From positions 1 to 44,956 of the forward strand of contig JAJRSK010000049.1 in assembly GCA_024278835.1 (NCBI GenBank): a DNA stretch of 44,956 bases, read 5' to 3'. Positions within the stretch are counted from its first letter, which is position 1; each line of letters starts with the position of its first letter. Below the pieces are notes generated by a model. That model was not told where the DNA came from. It worked only from the letters and a program-made list of their open reading frames with translations, and searched no databases. This document shows, piece by piece, positions 8,164 to 17,421 of this stretch. A program made the translations under genes and the position numbers. Origin of the DNA: Campylobacterales bacterium. GTDB lineage: Bacteria; Campylobacterota; Campylobacteria; Campylobacterales; QNZT01.

Positions 8164-9076
8164 CTATCGTATAAGGCTTTTTATTTTGCGCCCCATAATA
8201 GGTACGAATGATAAGTTCTGCCAAAAATCCTGTCACAATCAACAAAATACCAACAAAGGTAAGCATCACACCCAAGATAAGCAGAGGACGTGTCCCTATA
8301 CTATATCCAAAAATTTTCAGTATCATCATATAAAAATTTATCATCATACCCATACCGAAGGTGATAATTCCCATCGTACCAAACAGATGCATCGGCTTTT
8401 GGCGGTATTTTTCCATGAAGACCATCAAAAGAAGATCACTCATCACGCGAAAAGTCCGTCCTATACCATACTTGCTCTCACCATGTATCCGTGCATGATG
8501 TTTCACATCCACTTCTGTAATTTTCGCTCCATTAAGTGTAGCAAGTACAGGGATAAAACGGTGTAACTCCCCATAAAGTTCAAGGTTTTTAGCCACTGAC
8601 TTTTTAAATATCTTCAACGTACAACCATAATCAGAGATATAAACACCCGTAAGCTTTCTGATTAATTTATTGGCAAGTTTACTAGGCAGTTTTCGCAGAA
8701 TAAAGCCATCTTGACGCTTCGCACGTTTTCCAGCGACCACATCCCACTTACCCTCTTCTAAAAGCTTTATCATCATAGGGATATCACTCGGGTCATTTTG
8801 TAAATCCCCATCAATCGTCGCAATAAGCTCCCCTTCAGCGACATCGATACCCGCTGCCATCGCCGTCGTTTGACCATAGTTGCGCTTAAAGATAACGACT
8901 TTTGTACGTGCATCAGCCTCCACTTTCATACGCTCTATCGTCCTATCAGTAGAACCATCATCTACCAAGATAAGTTCATAATCTATGCCATCCAAGGCTT
9001 CACGTACGGCTTTAAAAAGAGGTTTGACATTGTCCTCTTCATTCATCATTGGTACCACTAGGGATAATTTTCTCAT
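8141..9076 (-). CDS. DPM1/ArnC-like polyprenyl-phosphate glycosyltransferase (GT2)
   Basis: A 311-residue membrane enzyme with a GT-A domain: the VDDGSTDRT nucleotide-sugar site at about 38-46 and IDGDLQNDPSD at 88-98, including the metal-binding Asp pair. Two C-terminal membrane helices (about 228-252 and 262-290) are typical of dolichyl/undecaprenyl-phosphate sugar synthases. It probably charges undecaprenyl phosphate with a sugar at the inner membrane, supplying the GT39 transferases upstream in the operon (inference). It overlaps the adjacent GT39 gene by 4 nt. The sugar is unknown. Confidence 0.88.
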   Translation of the reverse strand: MRKLSLVVPMMNEEDNVKPLFKAVREALDGIDYELILVDDGSTDRTIERMKVEADARTKVVIFKRNYGQTTAMAAGIDVAEGELIATIDGDLQNDPSDIPMMIKLLEEGKWDVVAGKRAKRQDGFILRKLPSKLANKLIRKLTGVYISDYGCTLKIFKKSVAKNLELYGELHRFIPVLATLNGAKITEVDVKHHARIHGESKYGIGRTFRVMSDLLLMVFMEKYRQKPMHLFGTMGIITFGMGMMINFYMMILKIFGYSIGTRPLLILGVMLTFVGILLIVTGFLAELIIRTYYGAQNKKPYTIDEIYEKK

Positions 9077-10593
9077 ATTTGCTCTACTTTCACGAGGGAA
9101 ATGCCTCTATTTTTGTAAATAATATCATATTTTTTTAGTGAATCTAATTTATTGCTTTTGATCAGCACCACATCACCCACTCTTATCTCGCCACGACGCA
9201 CCTTTTTTTGGCTATAAAAGATAAATGTCGGCACATTGATATGAGACATCGTGACATTTAAATCCCTCTCTTTGACTATCATTGCTGCCTCTTTTATCGG
9301 TGTCTGTTTTGCATGTGCCACCAGTGGCATCACCACAAAGCTAACTATCATAATAAACAAAAAACCTACAGCAAGCAACTTTGAAAAAAGTGACCACTCC
9401 AGCCTTATCATGATAATAGAAAATATCACCGCACCTAACAATGCCCCATAATAGAACACGTCAAAAAGCACCATCGAATCTTTTAAGATTTCAACAGCAT
9501 AAGCATCTCGTATCACTTCTAAGCCACCAAAGTTTAAAAACAGTGGAAGGGCCAATAAAATCAGATAAAGTAAGATAGATGGCATAATCAACCAGAAACT
9601 ACTCATCCGCTCTTGCCATAAAAGTCCCACCAAGACAAAAAGTGGCGTATACCCATAGATGACATAATGAGGCAATTTCGTCCCTGAAAATGAGAAAAAG
9701 ATAAAAACAAAGAGAAACCAGATGATGAGAAAAAGATGCAGATCATTTTTAAAAAGTGTTTTTACCTTTACAAGCACCTTGATATAAAGCGTCGTAAAAG
9801 GCAAAAGCCCTATCAAAAAGACAGGGATATAGTAAACCAAAGAGCCATAATGCCCTTCCATCGCCCCATTAAAACGGCTGATATTGTGCTTGAAAAAAAA
9901 TCCATTGATGAACTTCTCACCCTGATCCATATACTCCAAAACATACCAAGGCGCAGCAACAAGTAAAAATATCCCAATCCCCAGAGGGTTAAAAACAGAC
10001 TTTAACCAAAACTTCCACTCCCCTTTAATCATAAAAAGCAGAAAACTCACTACCATCGGTATCATGATAGCCACAGGCCCTTTAGTCAGCGCGCCAAGCC
10101 CTACAAAAAGATAGGTAAAAAAGATAAATCTATTCTCTCTTGTCTCATACAAGCGATAAAGAGAAAACATAGCTAAAGCGATAAAAAGATTAAGCAGTGC
10201 ATCTGCGATAGCCGCTTTGGCAATGATGGTGATTTGCAAAGAGGCTATCATGATAAAGCTCGCGATAAATGCCCTTTTACTGTCCGCATAACGCTTGGTA
10301 AAAAGATAGGTCGCTCCTACCCAAAGCGCTCCAGCAATCGCAGAGGGCAAGCGCACAGCAAACTCGTTTAAACCAAAAATCTTCACTGAAAGGGCTTGAA
10401 ACCAATAGATAAAGATAGGCTTATCAAAACGCAGCTCCCCGTTGAGATAGGTAGTCAAGAAATTACCACTCTCCAACATCTCACGCGTTGCTTCAGAAAA
10501 TGCCCCCTCATCCAAGTCAAAGAGTGGCAACCATCCAAGCGTGGCAAAAAAACTTATAAAAAGTGCTAGCAAAAGCGCTATCTTAATTTGCAT
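9073..10593 (-). CDS. GT39 / ArnT-like integral membrane glycosyltransferase
   Basis: About 506 residues with roughly ten or more membrane helices and the DLDEGAFSEATREM motif in the first periplasmic loop (Asp residues near 26 and 28), typical of PMT/ArnT enzymes that use polyprenyl-phosphate sugars as donors. I chose the ATG at 10593: GAGG lies 9 nt upstream and it gives an 11-nt overlap with the PAP2 gene. The longer start at 10623 would put ten polar residues before the first helix. Three TATCATGATA copies occur, each read Ile-Met-Ile in a helix. The acceptor (lipid A, protein or other glycan) is unknown. Confidence 0.83.
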   Translation of the reverse strand: MQIKIALLLALFISFFATLGWLPLFDLDEGAFSEATREMLESGNFLTTYLNGELRFDKPIFIYWFQALSVKIFGLNEFAVRLPSAIAGALWVGATYLFTKRYADSKRAFIASFIMIASLQITIIAKAAIADALLNLFIALAMFSLYRLYETRENRFIFFTYLFVGLGALTKGPVAIMIPMVVSFLLFMIKGEWKFWLKSVFNPLGIGIFLLVAAPWYVLEYMDQGEKFINGFFFKHNISRFNGAMEGHYGSLVYYIPVFLIGLLPFTTLYIKVLVKVKTLFKNDLHLFLIIWFLFVFIFFSFSGTKLPHYVIYGYTPLFVLVGLLWQERMSSFWLIMPSILLYLILLALPLFLNFGGLEVIRDAYAVEILKDSMVLFDVFYYGALLGAVIFSIIMIRLEWSLFSKLLAVGFLFIMIVSFVVMPLVAHAKQTPIKEAAMIVKERDLNVTMSHINVPTFIFYSQKKVRRGEIRVGDVVLIKSNKLDSLKKYDIIYKNRGISLVKVEQI

Positions 10594-11182
10594 CCATAAT
10601 CCTCTTTTTGTAGTATCTCTCATAGAGTATATAAGAGGTCAATGCCCCTATCAATCCACCTATCATGATATCACTAGGATAGTGTCTGACAATCACCACA
10701 CGACTTATCATGACAGCCAAACCAAAAAGATAAAACCCTACACGAAACTTAGGAAACAGAAGTGCCAATGCTGTTGCCGCACCTAAAGAAGTCGCGGAGT
10801 GTCCTGAGGGGAAAGAGGTCATTGTATGGGAAAGATGAAAAAAGTCAAATCCAAACAGCCCCTCTTTAAAGTACAATTCTGGACGAAAACGCCCCCCGAC
10901 CATCTTGATAAGTAGCACGATAATGCCTGAGAGTGCTAAAGAGACAAAAACAAACCTAGCTTTCATGGCAATAAGACTATCTCTCTTTTGATAATAAAGA
11001 TAGACCACCAAGGCAGGAATCAGATAATACTCTATCTGCCCAAACTTGGTTAAAAAGTGAAAGATGTCATAGAGCATATCCCCTTTAGCATTTTGAAAGT
11101 ACCTAGCCACAGGTAAATCAAAAAAGTTATAAGAGAGCAGTGCTGCTATCATGATAAACACACTCACGATGACTCTAGGCAA
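10583..11182 (-). CDS. PAP2 superfamily membrane phosphatase (second copy)
   Basis: About 199 residues, five to six membrane helices and a complete acid-phosphatase motif set: KMVGGRFRP (Kx6RP), FPSGHSATS and SRVVIVRHYPSD (SRx5Hx3D). Such enzymes dephosphorylate lipids: undecaprenyl pyrophosphate, phosphatidylglycerophosphate or lipid A. I chose a TTG start at 11182 because GAGGAGG lies 6 nt upstream; the first ATG of the frame (11218) lies 44 nt inside the upstream gene. Two TATCATGATA copies are read Ile-Met-Ile. It is adjacent to another PAP2 gene with similar motifs, possibly an old duplication. Confidence 0.82.
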   Translation of the reverse strand: MPRVIVSVFIMIAALLSYNFFDLPVARYFQNAKGDMLYDIFHFLTKFGQIEYYLIPALVVYLYYQKRDSLIAMKARFVFVSLALSGIIVLLIKMVGGRFRPELYFKEGLFGFDFFHLSHTMTSFPSGHSATSLGAATALALLFPKFRVGFYLFGLAVMISRVVIVRHYPSDIMIGGLIGALTSYILYERYYKKRIMDAN

Positions 11183-11834
11183 GCGTAGCCTCCTCTTTAT
11201 AAAAGAGGTAATAAACACCCTTTAAAATCATAAAATTGATGATAAAAGCAAAGAGCACATCAGAGAAAAAATGCCCTCCTTGCACCACACGCGTCAATGC
11301 CATCGCTACCCCAAAACCAAACCCCAAAAGAAAAACTTTTCGGCTTCTCATCACATATCCAAACGCCATAAAGAAAAAAGCCGCCGCCGCATGCCCACTG
11401 ATAAAGGAGCAGTTGGTTTTACACGCACCGTTTACTTGATAATAAGGGGTAAATTGCTTCTGCCCTCCAAATTGTGTCACATGCACAGGACGCACACGCC
11501 CAGAGAACTCTTTAAAAAAAAGATTGGTCACGATACCCGGTCCAATGAGTAAAAATGTTAGTAAAAAAGCAACTGCCTTTTTATCAAAATAGTCTGATTT
11601 TTTACCCGTTTTTTTCTGATAATAAAGATACGCAAAAAGCAAGAGAAAAGTCACGATAAACAGAGGCGCCAATATATCATGAAAAAATGCCGCCAAGGGG
11701 TGGTCTTTGAGAAAAAATCCCTCCCCCTCTCTATAAAAAAGCCCAGAGACCTCCAAGTCAATCTCAGGAAAAAGCGCAAAAAGTACCAAGCTTCCAACTG
11801 TAAAAATGATAAAAAACTTAGAAAAGTGCATCAA
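11175..11834 (-). CDS. PAP2 superfamily membrane phosphatase (first copy)
   Basis: A 219-residue membrane phosphatase with KEFSGRVRP (Kx6RP), SFISGHAAA (SGH) and TRVVQGGHFFSD (Rx5Hx3D), all catalytic residues present. The phrase NLFFKEFSGRVRPVHVTQFGG resembles PAP2 proteins that act on lipid A or on undecaprenyl pyrophosphate, but the substrate cannot be decided. Its stop codon overlaps the chosen start of the next PAP2 gene and its own start overlaps the GT39 gene upstream by 4 nt, so the block is one transcription unit. Confidence 0.83.
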   Translation of the reverse strand: MMHFSKFFIIFTVGSLVLFALFPEIDLEVSGLFYREGEGFFLKDHPLAAFFHDILAPLFIVTFLLLFAYLYYQKKTGKKSDYFDKKAVAFLLTFLLIGPGIVTNLFFKEFSGRVRPVHVTQFGGQKQFTPYYQVNGACKTNCSFISGHAAAAFFFMAFGYVMRSRKVFLLGFGFGVAMALTRVVQGGHFFSDVLFAFIINFMILKGVYYLFYKEEATLA

Positions 11835-13282
11835 TATCCCTTGAAATTCTTTAGATAGTAGAGATTATAAGAGCGGTTATAATCAGGATACATGACGATA
11901 TTGATCTCTCCAGCATCTTTAATCTTATCAAAATATCTCTCCATCCCCTCGATACCCTTATCACTTACAAAGAGAAAATCTCTACCTTTTTGGCTATTTA
12001 AATCGCGTGTGATATGGTACTGATTTTTCATAGCATGTGTTGGATTCCAGATATAAGTTTTCTCTTTGGCATAGTAGTCAAACTGCGCCACTTCTGTTCG
12101 TCCATCTGTTAAGAGTAGTGTGTTTGGATAAGAGTGATGTGCTTTCACTATCTGCCTACCCACATCACTCCAGCCACTCACGCGTTTATAGGGGTCAATC
12201 TTTCGTGTCAACTCCACCCCAGCAAGCGATGCAAAGGTATGATAGTGATAAAAGACGATAGCCAAAATCGTATGTATCAACACAGAGAGCTTTAACAGTT
12301 TCACTTTTTTTAACTCTATCAGATATGCCACCACCAAAATCGTCGCAGACACATAAGTAACCGCAGCCCAATTGGCATAAGAGCGACTTGTAAAGGAGAG
12401 TATCATGATAACACCCAGCGTAGAGATAGCAAAGAGAAAAAGAATCAAATATTTTTCATTTTTGACAATGGCTTTTTTAAACACCATCACCCAAAAATAG
12501 TAAAAGAGGATAGGACCAAAAACCAAAAACTGTAGTCCAAAAAATTCAAAAAATTTATTGGGATGAAAGACTTTCTCTTTGACTCCAGAGAGATCACTCG
12601 TATGCGTAAAAGAGACAAAATCGTTATTGTAGTTCCAGATAAGATTTGGTAAAAATATCACAAACGCTATCATGATAGTGATATAGAGGTTTCTGTTTTG
12701 AAAATATTTACGGTATTTTGGTATCAATGCTAAGACTAAAAAAACCGATACCAAAAAGAAAATAAAGTTATATTTACTCATCAAACCAAAACCAGAAAAC
12801 ACCCCAGCCCAGATCCAGTCACTTGTCCTATCAGATAAAAGTGCTTTGATGAAAAATAACAATGCCAAAGACCAAAAAAGAAGTAGCACCACATCAGTAG
12901 AGATAATCATACTCGACATCCATACAGAAGGCAAGGTAAAGAAGATAATCGCAGCATAAAGTGCCACTCTTTTATCAAACAATGCTTTTGCAATGAGATA
13001 AATGACATAGGTCGTTATCGGATAAAGTAGCATCGAGCCTATCTTGATAGCCACTTCACTCTCACCAAAAATAGAGGTTGTCAGGTAAATAAGCCACGAT
13101 AGCATAGGTGGTTTAGAGTAATAGCCCCAATCCACATGCTGCGCCCAGTTAAAATAATAAGCCTCATCAAGATAGAGGTCATAAGGAGAGTTAAGCAGCA
13201 CAAAAAGACGATAAATCCAAAAAAGAATCATCAGCGAAACAATCACTAAGGTTTCATTCTTCCCTTCACTTTTCTTCACCAC
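11831..13282 (-). CDS. GT39 / PMT-like membrane glycosyltransferase (second)
   Basis: A 483-residue protein with about ten membrane helices. The first loop carries DLYLDEAYYFNWAQHVDWGYYSKPP, with the Asp-Glu of GT39 and a KPP segment typical of ArnT/PMT_2 proteins. A C-terminal soluble part (about 380-483) is predicted periplasmic. With the DPM1-like GT2 it forms a lipid-linked sugar synthesis and transfer module. It overlaps the flippase-like gene by 17 nt and the PAP2 gene by 4 nt. Two TATCATGATA copies are read Ile-Met-Ile. Confidence 0.82.
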   Translation of the reverse strand: MVKKSEGKNETLVIVSLMILFWIYRLFVLLNSPYDLYLDEAYYFNWAQHVDWGYYSKPPMLSWLIYLTTSIFGESEVAIKIGSMLLYPITTYVIYLIAKALFDKRVALYAAIIFFTLPSVWMSSMIISTDVVLLLFWSLALLFFIKALLSDRTSDWIWAGVFSGFGLMSKYNFIFFLVSVFLVLALIPKYRKYFQNRNLYITIMIAFVIFLPNLIWNYNNDFVSFTHTSDLSGVKEKVFHPNKFFEFFGLQFLVFGPILFYYFWVMVFKKAIVKNEKYLILFLFAISTLGVIMILSFTSRSYANWAAVTYVSATILVVAYLIELKKVKLLKLSVLIHTILAIVFYHYHTFASLAGVELTRKIDPYKRVSGWSDVGRQIVKAHHSYPNTLLLTDGRTEVAQFDYYAKEKTYIWNPTHAMKNQYHITRDLNSQKGRDFLFVSDKGIEGMERYFDKIKDAGEINIVMYPDYNRSYNLYYLKNFKGY

Positions 13283-14198
13283 TACTTACCCCTTTAATTT
13301 CGAATAATTTTGCCCAAAAATAGGTTAATCCTTCACCCGAAATCGTCACTACTCTATATATCAAAGCACCTGCTAAGACTAACTCTTTGGAGAGTATCAT
13401 GATAGAAGGCAATAAAAGCACCAATATCGCCTCTCGTATCCCTACCCCACCTGGCGCACCTGGCACGATAAATCCCAAAAGCCACGCAATAGAGGAGGCA
13501 AAAATAGTCTGCACAAAAATAGAAAAAGTAAAAGGAACATCCAGCAAAAAGTAATAAACCCCTACCAATATCAAAGCCGATCCAAAAAGAAATACCAGAT
13601 GATAGAGTAAAACTCTTGTTAGCGAAAAAAAAGCCTCAGGACTTAAAAGTGTTTCTCGATATTTCTTCTTAAAAAGCACCACAGCCACTAGAAAAACCAA
13701 CAAAGAAAATGCCAAGAGTATCTTGGTCTTTGAAAGCACCAAATAATCACCAATATTAAGAGATATATCAAAGAAAAGTGTGCCTATCATGATAATGAAA
13801 CTCACCGCAAAAAGCTGTAAAAGAATCTCCACACCATTGGCAAAAGCAATAGACTTATGAGAGAGTCCATGTGATTTAGAAAGAGAGTGGCGTCCCAAAA
13901 AGTGAAAAACATTTCCTGGTGCATACTTAAAAATAACCGTTTTAAGATAAACATAAATCACATGTTTATCTAGACAAGCCCCAGAGACCAAAACCAAAAG
14001 AATTCTCCAACCCTCTGCCATATAAAGATAGAGAAAAGAAAAGAGAAAAGAAAAGCCTATCATGATAGGTATCCAAGAGAACTGAAACATCTCTTTCACC
14101 GCTGTAAAGTCAAGCTTTGAAAGCACAAAAAAGAGAAATCCAAAGGAAGTCAGGACAAGGAGATTGCCCACAATTTTAGTAAGTTTTTTAAAGTCCAT
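13266..14198 (-). CDS. Lysylphosphatidylglycerol-synthase-TM / flippase-like membrane protein
   Basis: A 310-residue polytopic protein with about eight helices and the motif VPGAPGGVGIREA near 245-258, diagnostic of the LPG_synthase_TM (UPF0104) family. Members include the flippase part of MprF and many proteins beside polyprenyl-sugar enzymes, so a role in moving lipid-linked sugars is inferred. Its first base is shared with the stop codon of fabH (ATGGAC starting inside TTAATGG). Three TATCATGATA copies (13395, 13785, 14058) are read Ile-Met-Ile; this is the last cluster before a 3.2-kb gap in copies. Confidence 0.8.
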   Translation of the reverse strand: MDFKKLTKIVGNLLVLTSFGFLFFVLSKLDFTAVKEMFQFSWIPIMIGFSFLFSFLYLYMAEGWRILLVLVSGACLDKHVIYVYLKTVIFKYAPGNVFHFLGRHSLSKSHGLSHKSIAFANGVEILLQLFAVSFIIMIGTLFFDISLNIGDYLVLSKTKILLAFSLLVFLVAVVLFKKKYRETLLSPEAFFSLTRVLLYHLVFLFGSALILVGVYYFLLDVPFTFSIFVQTIFASSIAWLLGFIVPGAPGGVGIREAILVLLLPSIMILSKELVLAGALIYRVVTISGEGLTYFWAKLFEIKGVSSGEEK

Positions 14199-15187
14199 TA
14201 AGCGTTAAAATGAACGAGTGCCGATCCCCAAGTAAGTCCACCACCAAAGGTATCAAGTAACATCAATTCACCATCTTTAAGCTTACCATCTTCAAACCAC
14301 TTGTTGATAGCCATAGGGATAGAGGCAGCAGAGGTATTTCCATAACCTTCTACCGTCAATACGACTTTATCCTCTGGCATTTTTAGTTTCTTAGCCACGG
14401 CATTGATGATACGATAGTTAGCCTGATGTGGGACAAACCAGTCTATATCTGTTGATTCTAACTTATTTTCATCTAAGATTTCAAAAACATCTTTTGTTAA
14501 AGTATTGACCGCAAGTTTAAAAGTCTCATTACCCTTCATCTTCAAAAACTGTTGTTTATTCGCAAGTACCTCAGGAGAACAAGGATTTTTTGAGCCACAA
14601 CCCTCAGTAATCAAAAAGTCTTGATACTCACCATCAGAAGAAGTCTTTATATCTAAAATCGCTTTTTTCTTATCGTCAGTCCCTGTGATGATAGCCGCAC
14701 CTGCACCATCTCCAAAAAGAATACTCGTCGTTCTATCATCATAATCAACGATAGAACTCATCTTTTCCGCACCAATAATCAAAACATTTTTCTTCATACC
14801 AGACTCGATAAATGCTTTCGCCATAGAGAGTGCGTAGACAAACCCACTACAAGCTGCTGAGATATCAAAAGCTGTGACATGTTTGATACCTAAATTATCA
14901 GCTATGATACACGCCGTTGAGGGCATACAAAAATAATCTGGTGTAATCGTCGCACAGATAATGGCATCAATATCTTCTAAGGCTAAGCCACTTCTCTCAA
15001 TTGCTAATTTTGCTGCATTGGTTGCCAAGTCACTCGTACTCTCATCATCTGCTGCAAGATAACGCTCTTTGATACCTGTTCTCTGCACTATCCATTCATC
15101 TGTTGTATCCACCATCTTTTCAAAATCAGCATTGGTTAATTTTTTCTTAGGCACATAGGCACCTATAGATTTAAGTGATGCATACAA
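14198..15187 (-). CDS. fabH: Beta-ketoacyl-ACP synthase III (FabH)
   Basis: A 329-residue enzyme that starts fatty-acid synthesis by condensing an acyl-CoA with malonyl-ACP. The catalytic triad is visible: Cys113 in ISAACSGFVYAL, His in FVPHQANYRI and Asn in GYGNTSAASIP. Length is as expected for FabH. It lies 11 nt downstream of plsX in a lipid-synthesis operon. No TATCATGATA copies. Confidence 0.96.
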   Translation of the reverse strand: MYASLKSIGAYVPKKKLTNADFEKMVDTTDEWIVQRTGIKERYLAADDESTSDLATNAAKLAIERSGLALEDIDAIICATITPDYFCMPSTACIIADNLGIKHVTAFDISAACSGFVYALSMAKAFIESGMKKNVLIIGAEKMSSIVDYDDRTTSILFGDGAGAAIITGTDDKKKAILDIKTSSDGEYQDFLITEGCGSKNPCSPEVLANKQQFLKMKGNETFKLAVNTLTKDVFEILDENKLESTDIDWFVPHQANYRIINAVAKKLKMPEDKVVLTVEGYGNTSAASIPMAINKWFEDGKLKDGELMLLDTFGGGLTWGSALVHFNA

Positions 15188-15198
15188 AATAGAATCCT

Positions 15199-16200
15199 TT
15201 AGTTTTTTGCGCTGTATTGTGCGATATTTTTTGCGATGTCGCCATTGATATCTGACTCTACAAACGAAATCGCTTGATAGATGGCATTTTTAATCGCTTT
15301 AGGGTTACTTTTTCCATGACAGATGATCGCACAACCATCTATTCCAAGAAGTGGCGCACCACCATACTCTGCATAATCCATCTGTTTTTTAAGAAGTTTA
15401 AATACCCTTCTCATCAAAAGTGCACCTGTCAATGCAGTAGGAGAACGCTTGATATTCTTCTTAATGAGTAGAGAGATAGAGGAAGCGACTCCTTCACTTG
15501 TTTTGAGTAAGATATTTCCCGTAAACCCATCACAAACGATAACATCCGTACTACCATTGAAGATATCACTACCTTCCACATTTCCTTTAAAAGAAGGAAG
15601 TGCTTTGAGCAATTTGAAAGTCTCTTTGGTTAGTTCATTGCCTTTTGACTCTTCTTCACCATTGGCAAGAAGTCCAACACGAGGGTTTTCTTCTTTTAAA
15701 ATATCTCTAAAATACGCTTCACCCATAATAGCAAACTGAAAAAGATGCTCTGCTTTACAGTCAGTGTTGGCACCTACATCAAGTACAAGACTTCTACTCC
15801 CTACTTGTGTCGGCATCATCGTAGCAATCGCAGGTCGAAGCACACCATCAACACGCCCCATTCTGAGCGTGGCTAAAGACATGGTCGCACCTGAGTGCCC
15901 AGCAGAAACTACCGCATCTGCTTGCCCATCACGTACCAAATCTATGGCTTTATAAATAGTTGATTGTTTTCTTTTTAAGACACCAGTTGCACTCTCTTCC
16001 ATGCCAAATACATCGTCACACTCTATGATGTCGATATATTTTGCAAAACGTCGTGGAATTCTATGCGCAAATGCTGCTTCACGACCAACTAAAATGGCGT
16101 TAAACTTCTCTTTGCGTTTTTTAAGTGCGTGTATGGTTCCATCCACGATAGGCAAAGGACCAAAATCCCCACCCATCGCGTCAATTGCTATTCTTCTCAT
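15199..16200 (-). CDS. plsX: Phosphate acyltransferase PlsX
   Basis: A 333-residue protein converting acyl-ACP to acyl phosphate for phospholipid synthesis. It opens with [13 protein letters not shown] and carries [21 protein letters not shown] and [13 protein letters not shown], all typical of PlsX. It lies between rpmF and fabH, a classic arrangement in many bacteria. No TATCATGATA copies. Confidence 0.96.
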   Translation of the reverse strand: MRRIAIDAMGGDFGPLPIVDGTIHALKKRKEKFNAILVGREAAFAHRIPRRFAKYIDIIECDDVFGMEESATGVLKRKQSTIYKAIDLVRDGQADAVVSAGHSGATMSLATLRMGRVDGVLRPAIATMMPTQVGSRSLVLDVGANTDCKAEHLFQFAIMGEAYFRDILKEENPRVGLLANGEEESKGNELTKETFKLLKALPSFKGNVEGSDIFNGSTDVIVCDGFTGNILLKTSEGVASSISLLIKKNIKRSPTALTGALLMRRVFKLLKKQMDYAEYGGAPLLGIDGCAIICHGKSNPKAIKNAIYQAISFVESDINGDIAKNIAQYSAKN

Positions 16201-16203
16201 GAA

Positions 16204-16362
16204 TTAGCTATCGCTTTTGTATTCACCTGTAGTTGTGTTCATTCGGTGAGGCATTCTCCATGTTCCATCGCTATCTTTTACTGGTCTTGGTAATGAAATC
16301 TTATAGTGTGTTCTTCTTTTTGCCGCTCTTGTCTTACTGACTCGTCTCTTAGGTACTGCCAT
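16204..16362 (-). CDS. rpmF: 50S ribosomal protein L32
   Basis: A 52-residue basic protein beginning [20 protein letters not shown], the highly conserved start of L32, and ending GEYKSDS. The frame runs from ATG at 16362 to TAA at 16204. The C-terminal zinc-binding cysteines present in some L32 proteins are absent, so this is the zinc-independent form. It begins 3 nt after the DUF177 stop and is followed closely by plsX. Confidence 0.95.
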   Translation of the reverse strand: MAVPKRRVSKTRAAKRRTHYKISLPRPVKDSDGTWRMPHRMNTTTGEYKSDS

Positions 16363-16365
16363 TTC

Positions 16366-16716
16366 TCATCCTTCTATATTTTTACATGTTTCACAATAGT
16401 GATATTCTGCTTTTAAAGCTTCTACCTCACTACGCGCTATTTGATCAAAATCCACATGGGATTCATGATTTTCTATGATATCTAAATCTTCACCTTCATA
16501 ATAGCCGTCACTCACCTTCACATGTACTTCTTCATCAAAAGAAACACGTACATCAGCACCGCATCTATCACAAGGTAAAATTGCTTCACCTAAAATTTTC
16601 CCCACAACATCAACAAACTTGCTGTCTCTCTTAAAGTTTCCTTTAAATGTGACAGCTTCATAGTTTATCTCAAAGGGAGCATTTTGAGGTGGAATCTTTC
16701 TAAATGCTATTTTCAT
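16366..16716 (-). CDS. DUF177/YceD family protein with CxxC pairs
   Basis: A 116-residue protein of the YceD/DUF177 type, the usual partner of rpmF and linked in other bacteria to 23S rRNA or L32 metabolism. CDRCG near residues 55-59 and CETC near 110-113 are two CxxC pairs that could bind zinc. It lies between ndk and rpmF with short gaps. Confidence 0.85.
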   Translation of the reverse strand: MKIAFRKIPPQNAPFEINYEAVTFKGNFKRDSKFVDVVGKILGEAILPCDRCGADVRVSFDEEVHVKVSDGYYEGEDLDIIENHESHVDFDQIARSEVEALKAEYHYCETCKNIEG

Positions 16717-16728
16717 CGTTGAAAACGC

Positions 16729-17142
16729 CTATAGTACCTCATTTTCACTAAAGAAATACTTTATTTCTCTAGCGGCACTCTCAGCAGAATCACTTCCGTG
16801 CACTGCATTAGCATCAATACTCTCTGCAAAATCAGCTCTGATCGTACCAGCTGCTGCCTCTTTAGGGTTTGTTGCTCCCATAAGATTTCTATTTTTAGCG
16901 ATAGCATCTTCACCTTCAAGCACCATAACGACCACGGGACCACTTGTCATGAACTCTACTAAATCACCAAAGAAAGGTCTCTCTTTGTGCTCTGCATAAA
17001 ATCCACCTGCTTTTTCATCATCAAGTTTGATTTTCTTCATTGCTGCAATTCTAAGTCCATTTGACTCAAATCTATCTACTATTTTACCGATAACGCCTTT
17101 GCTTACTGCATCTGGCTTGATGATTGAAAGTGTTTGTTGCAT
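16729..17142 (-). CDS. ndk: Nucleoside diphosphate kinase
   Basis: A 137-residue kinase balancing nucleoside triphosphates. The phospho-accepting His is His115 in [12 protein letters not shown]; the start [13 protein letters not shown] and [17 protein letters not shown] are diagnostic. It is the first gene of the ndk-DUF177-rpmF-plsX-fabH group. Confidence 0.97.
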   Translation of the reverse strand: MQQTLSIIKPDAVSKGVIGKIVDRFESNGLRIAAMKKIKLDDEKAGGFYAEHKERPFFGDLVEFMTSGPVVVMVLEGEDAIAKNRNLMGATNPKEAAAGTIRADFAESIDANAVHGSDSAESAAREIKYFFSENEVL

Positions 17143-17293
17143 TTTCTATATTCTCCGATTATTATTATTGTTGAGCATATGCCCATAAGGTCGTGGAGTA
17201 TAGCAAAAGAAATCAAAAATTAAGTTTAAATGAAAAATTTAGTGACTAAAAGCCTATCATGATAGGTCAAAATGAGTAAAATAGCACTATCCT

Positions 17294-17326
17294 AAAAAAA
17301 GTGCAAGAGGAAAAAGGAACTTACAC
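17294..17326 (-). terminator. Rho-independent terminator downstream of the ferredoxin gene
   Basis: Read on the minus strand, GTGTAAG (17326-17320) pairs with CTTGCAC (17307-17301) with one G-U pair, followed at once by seven T (17300-17294). The loop is a pyrimidine-rich 12 nt. It lies about 100 bp beyond the ferredoxin stop. Confidence 0.7.
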
Positions 17327-17330
17327 TAAG

Positions 17331-17407
17331 GGCGGTTCATCTGCCCATGAGCCTCCGCTGAGGAGTCTCAGCGAAGCATAGCTATTTAGAACAGAGTTCT
17401 AAATAGC
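17331..17407 (-). repeat. Intergenic hairpin repeat, copy 1 (minus orientation)
   Basis: On the minus strand, 17382-17331 reads GC-TATGCTTCGCTGAGACTC and continues with CTCAGC, CTCATGGGCAG and AACCGCC, matching by eye the plus-strand copy at 19741-19793 over about 50 nt with few differences. It contains the hairpin CGCTGAG-ACTC-CTCAGCG. Next to it 17381-17392 and 17396-17407 form a perfect 12-bp stem with loop AGA. It lies between the ferredoxin gene and its terminator. Confidence 0.65.
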
Positions 17408-17421
17408 GTTATTAAGATGTT

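Noticed and set aside
17381-17407. 12-bp hairpin as the main ferredoxin terminator
   Set aside because: No T-run follows on either strand; the hairpin at 17294-17326 with seven T is a better terminator.
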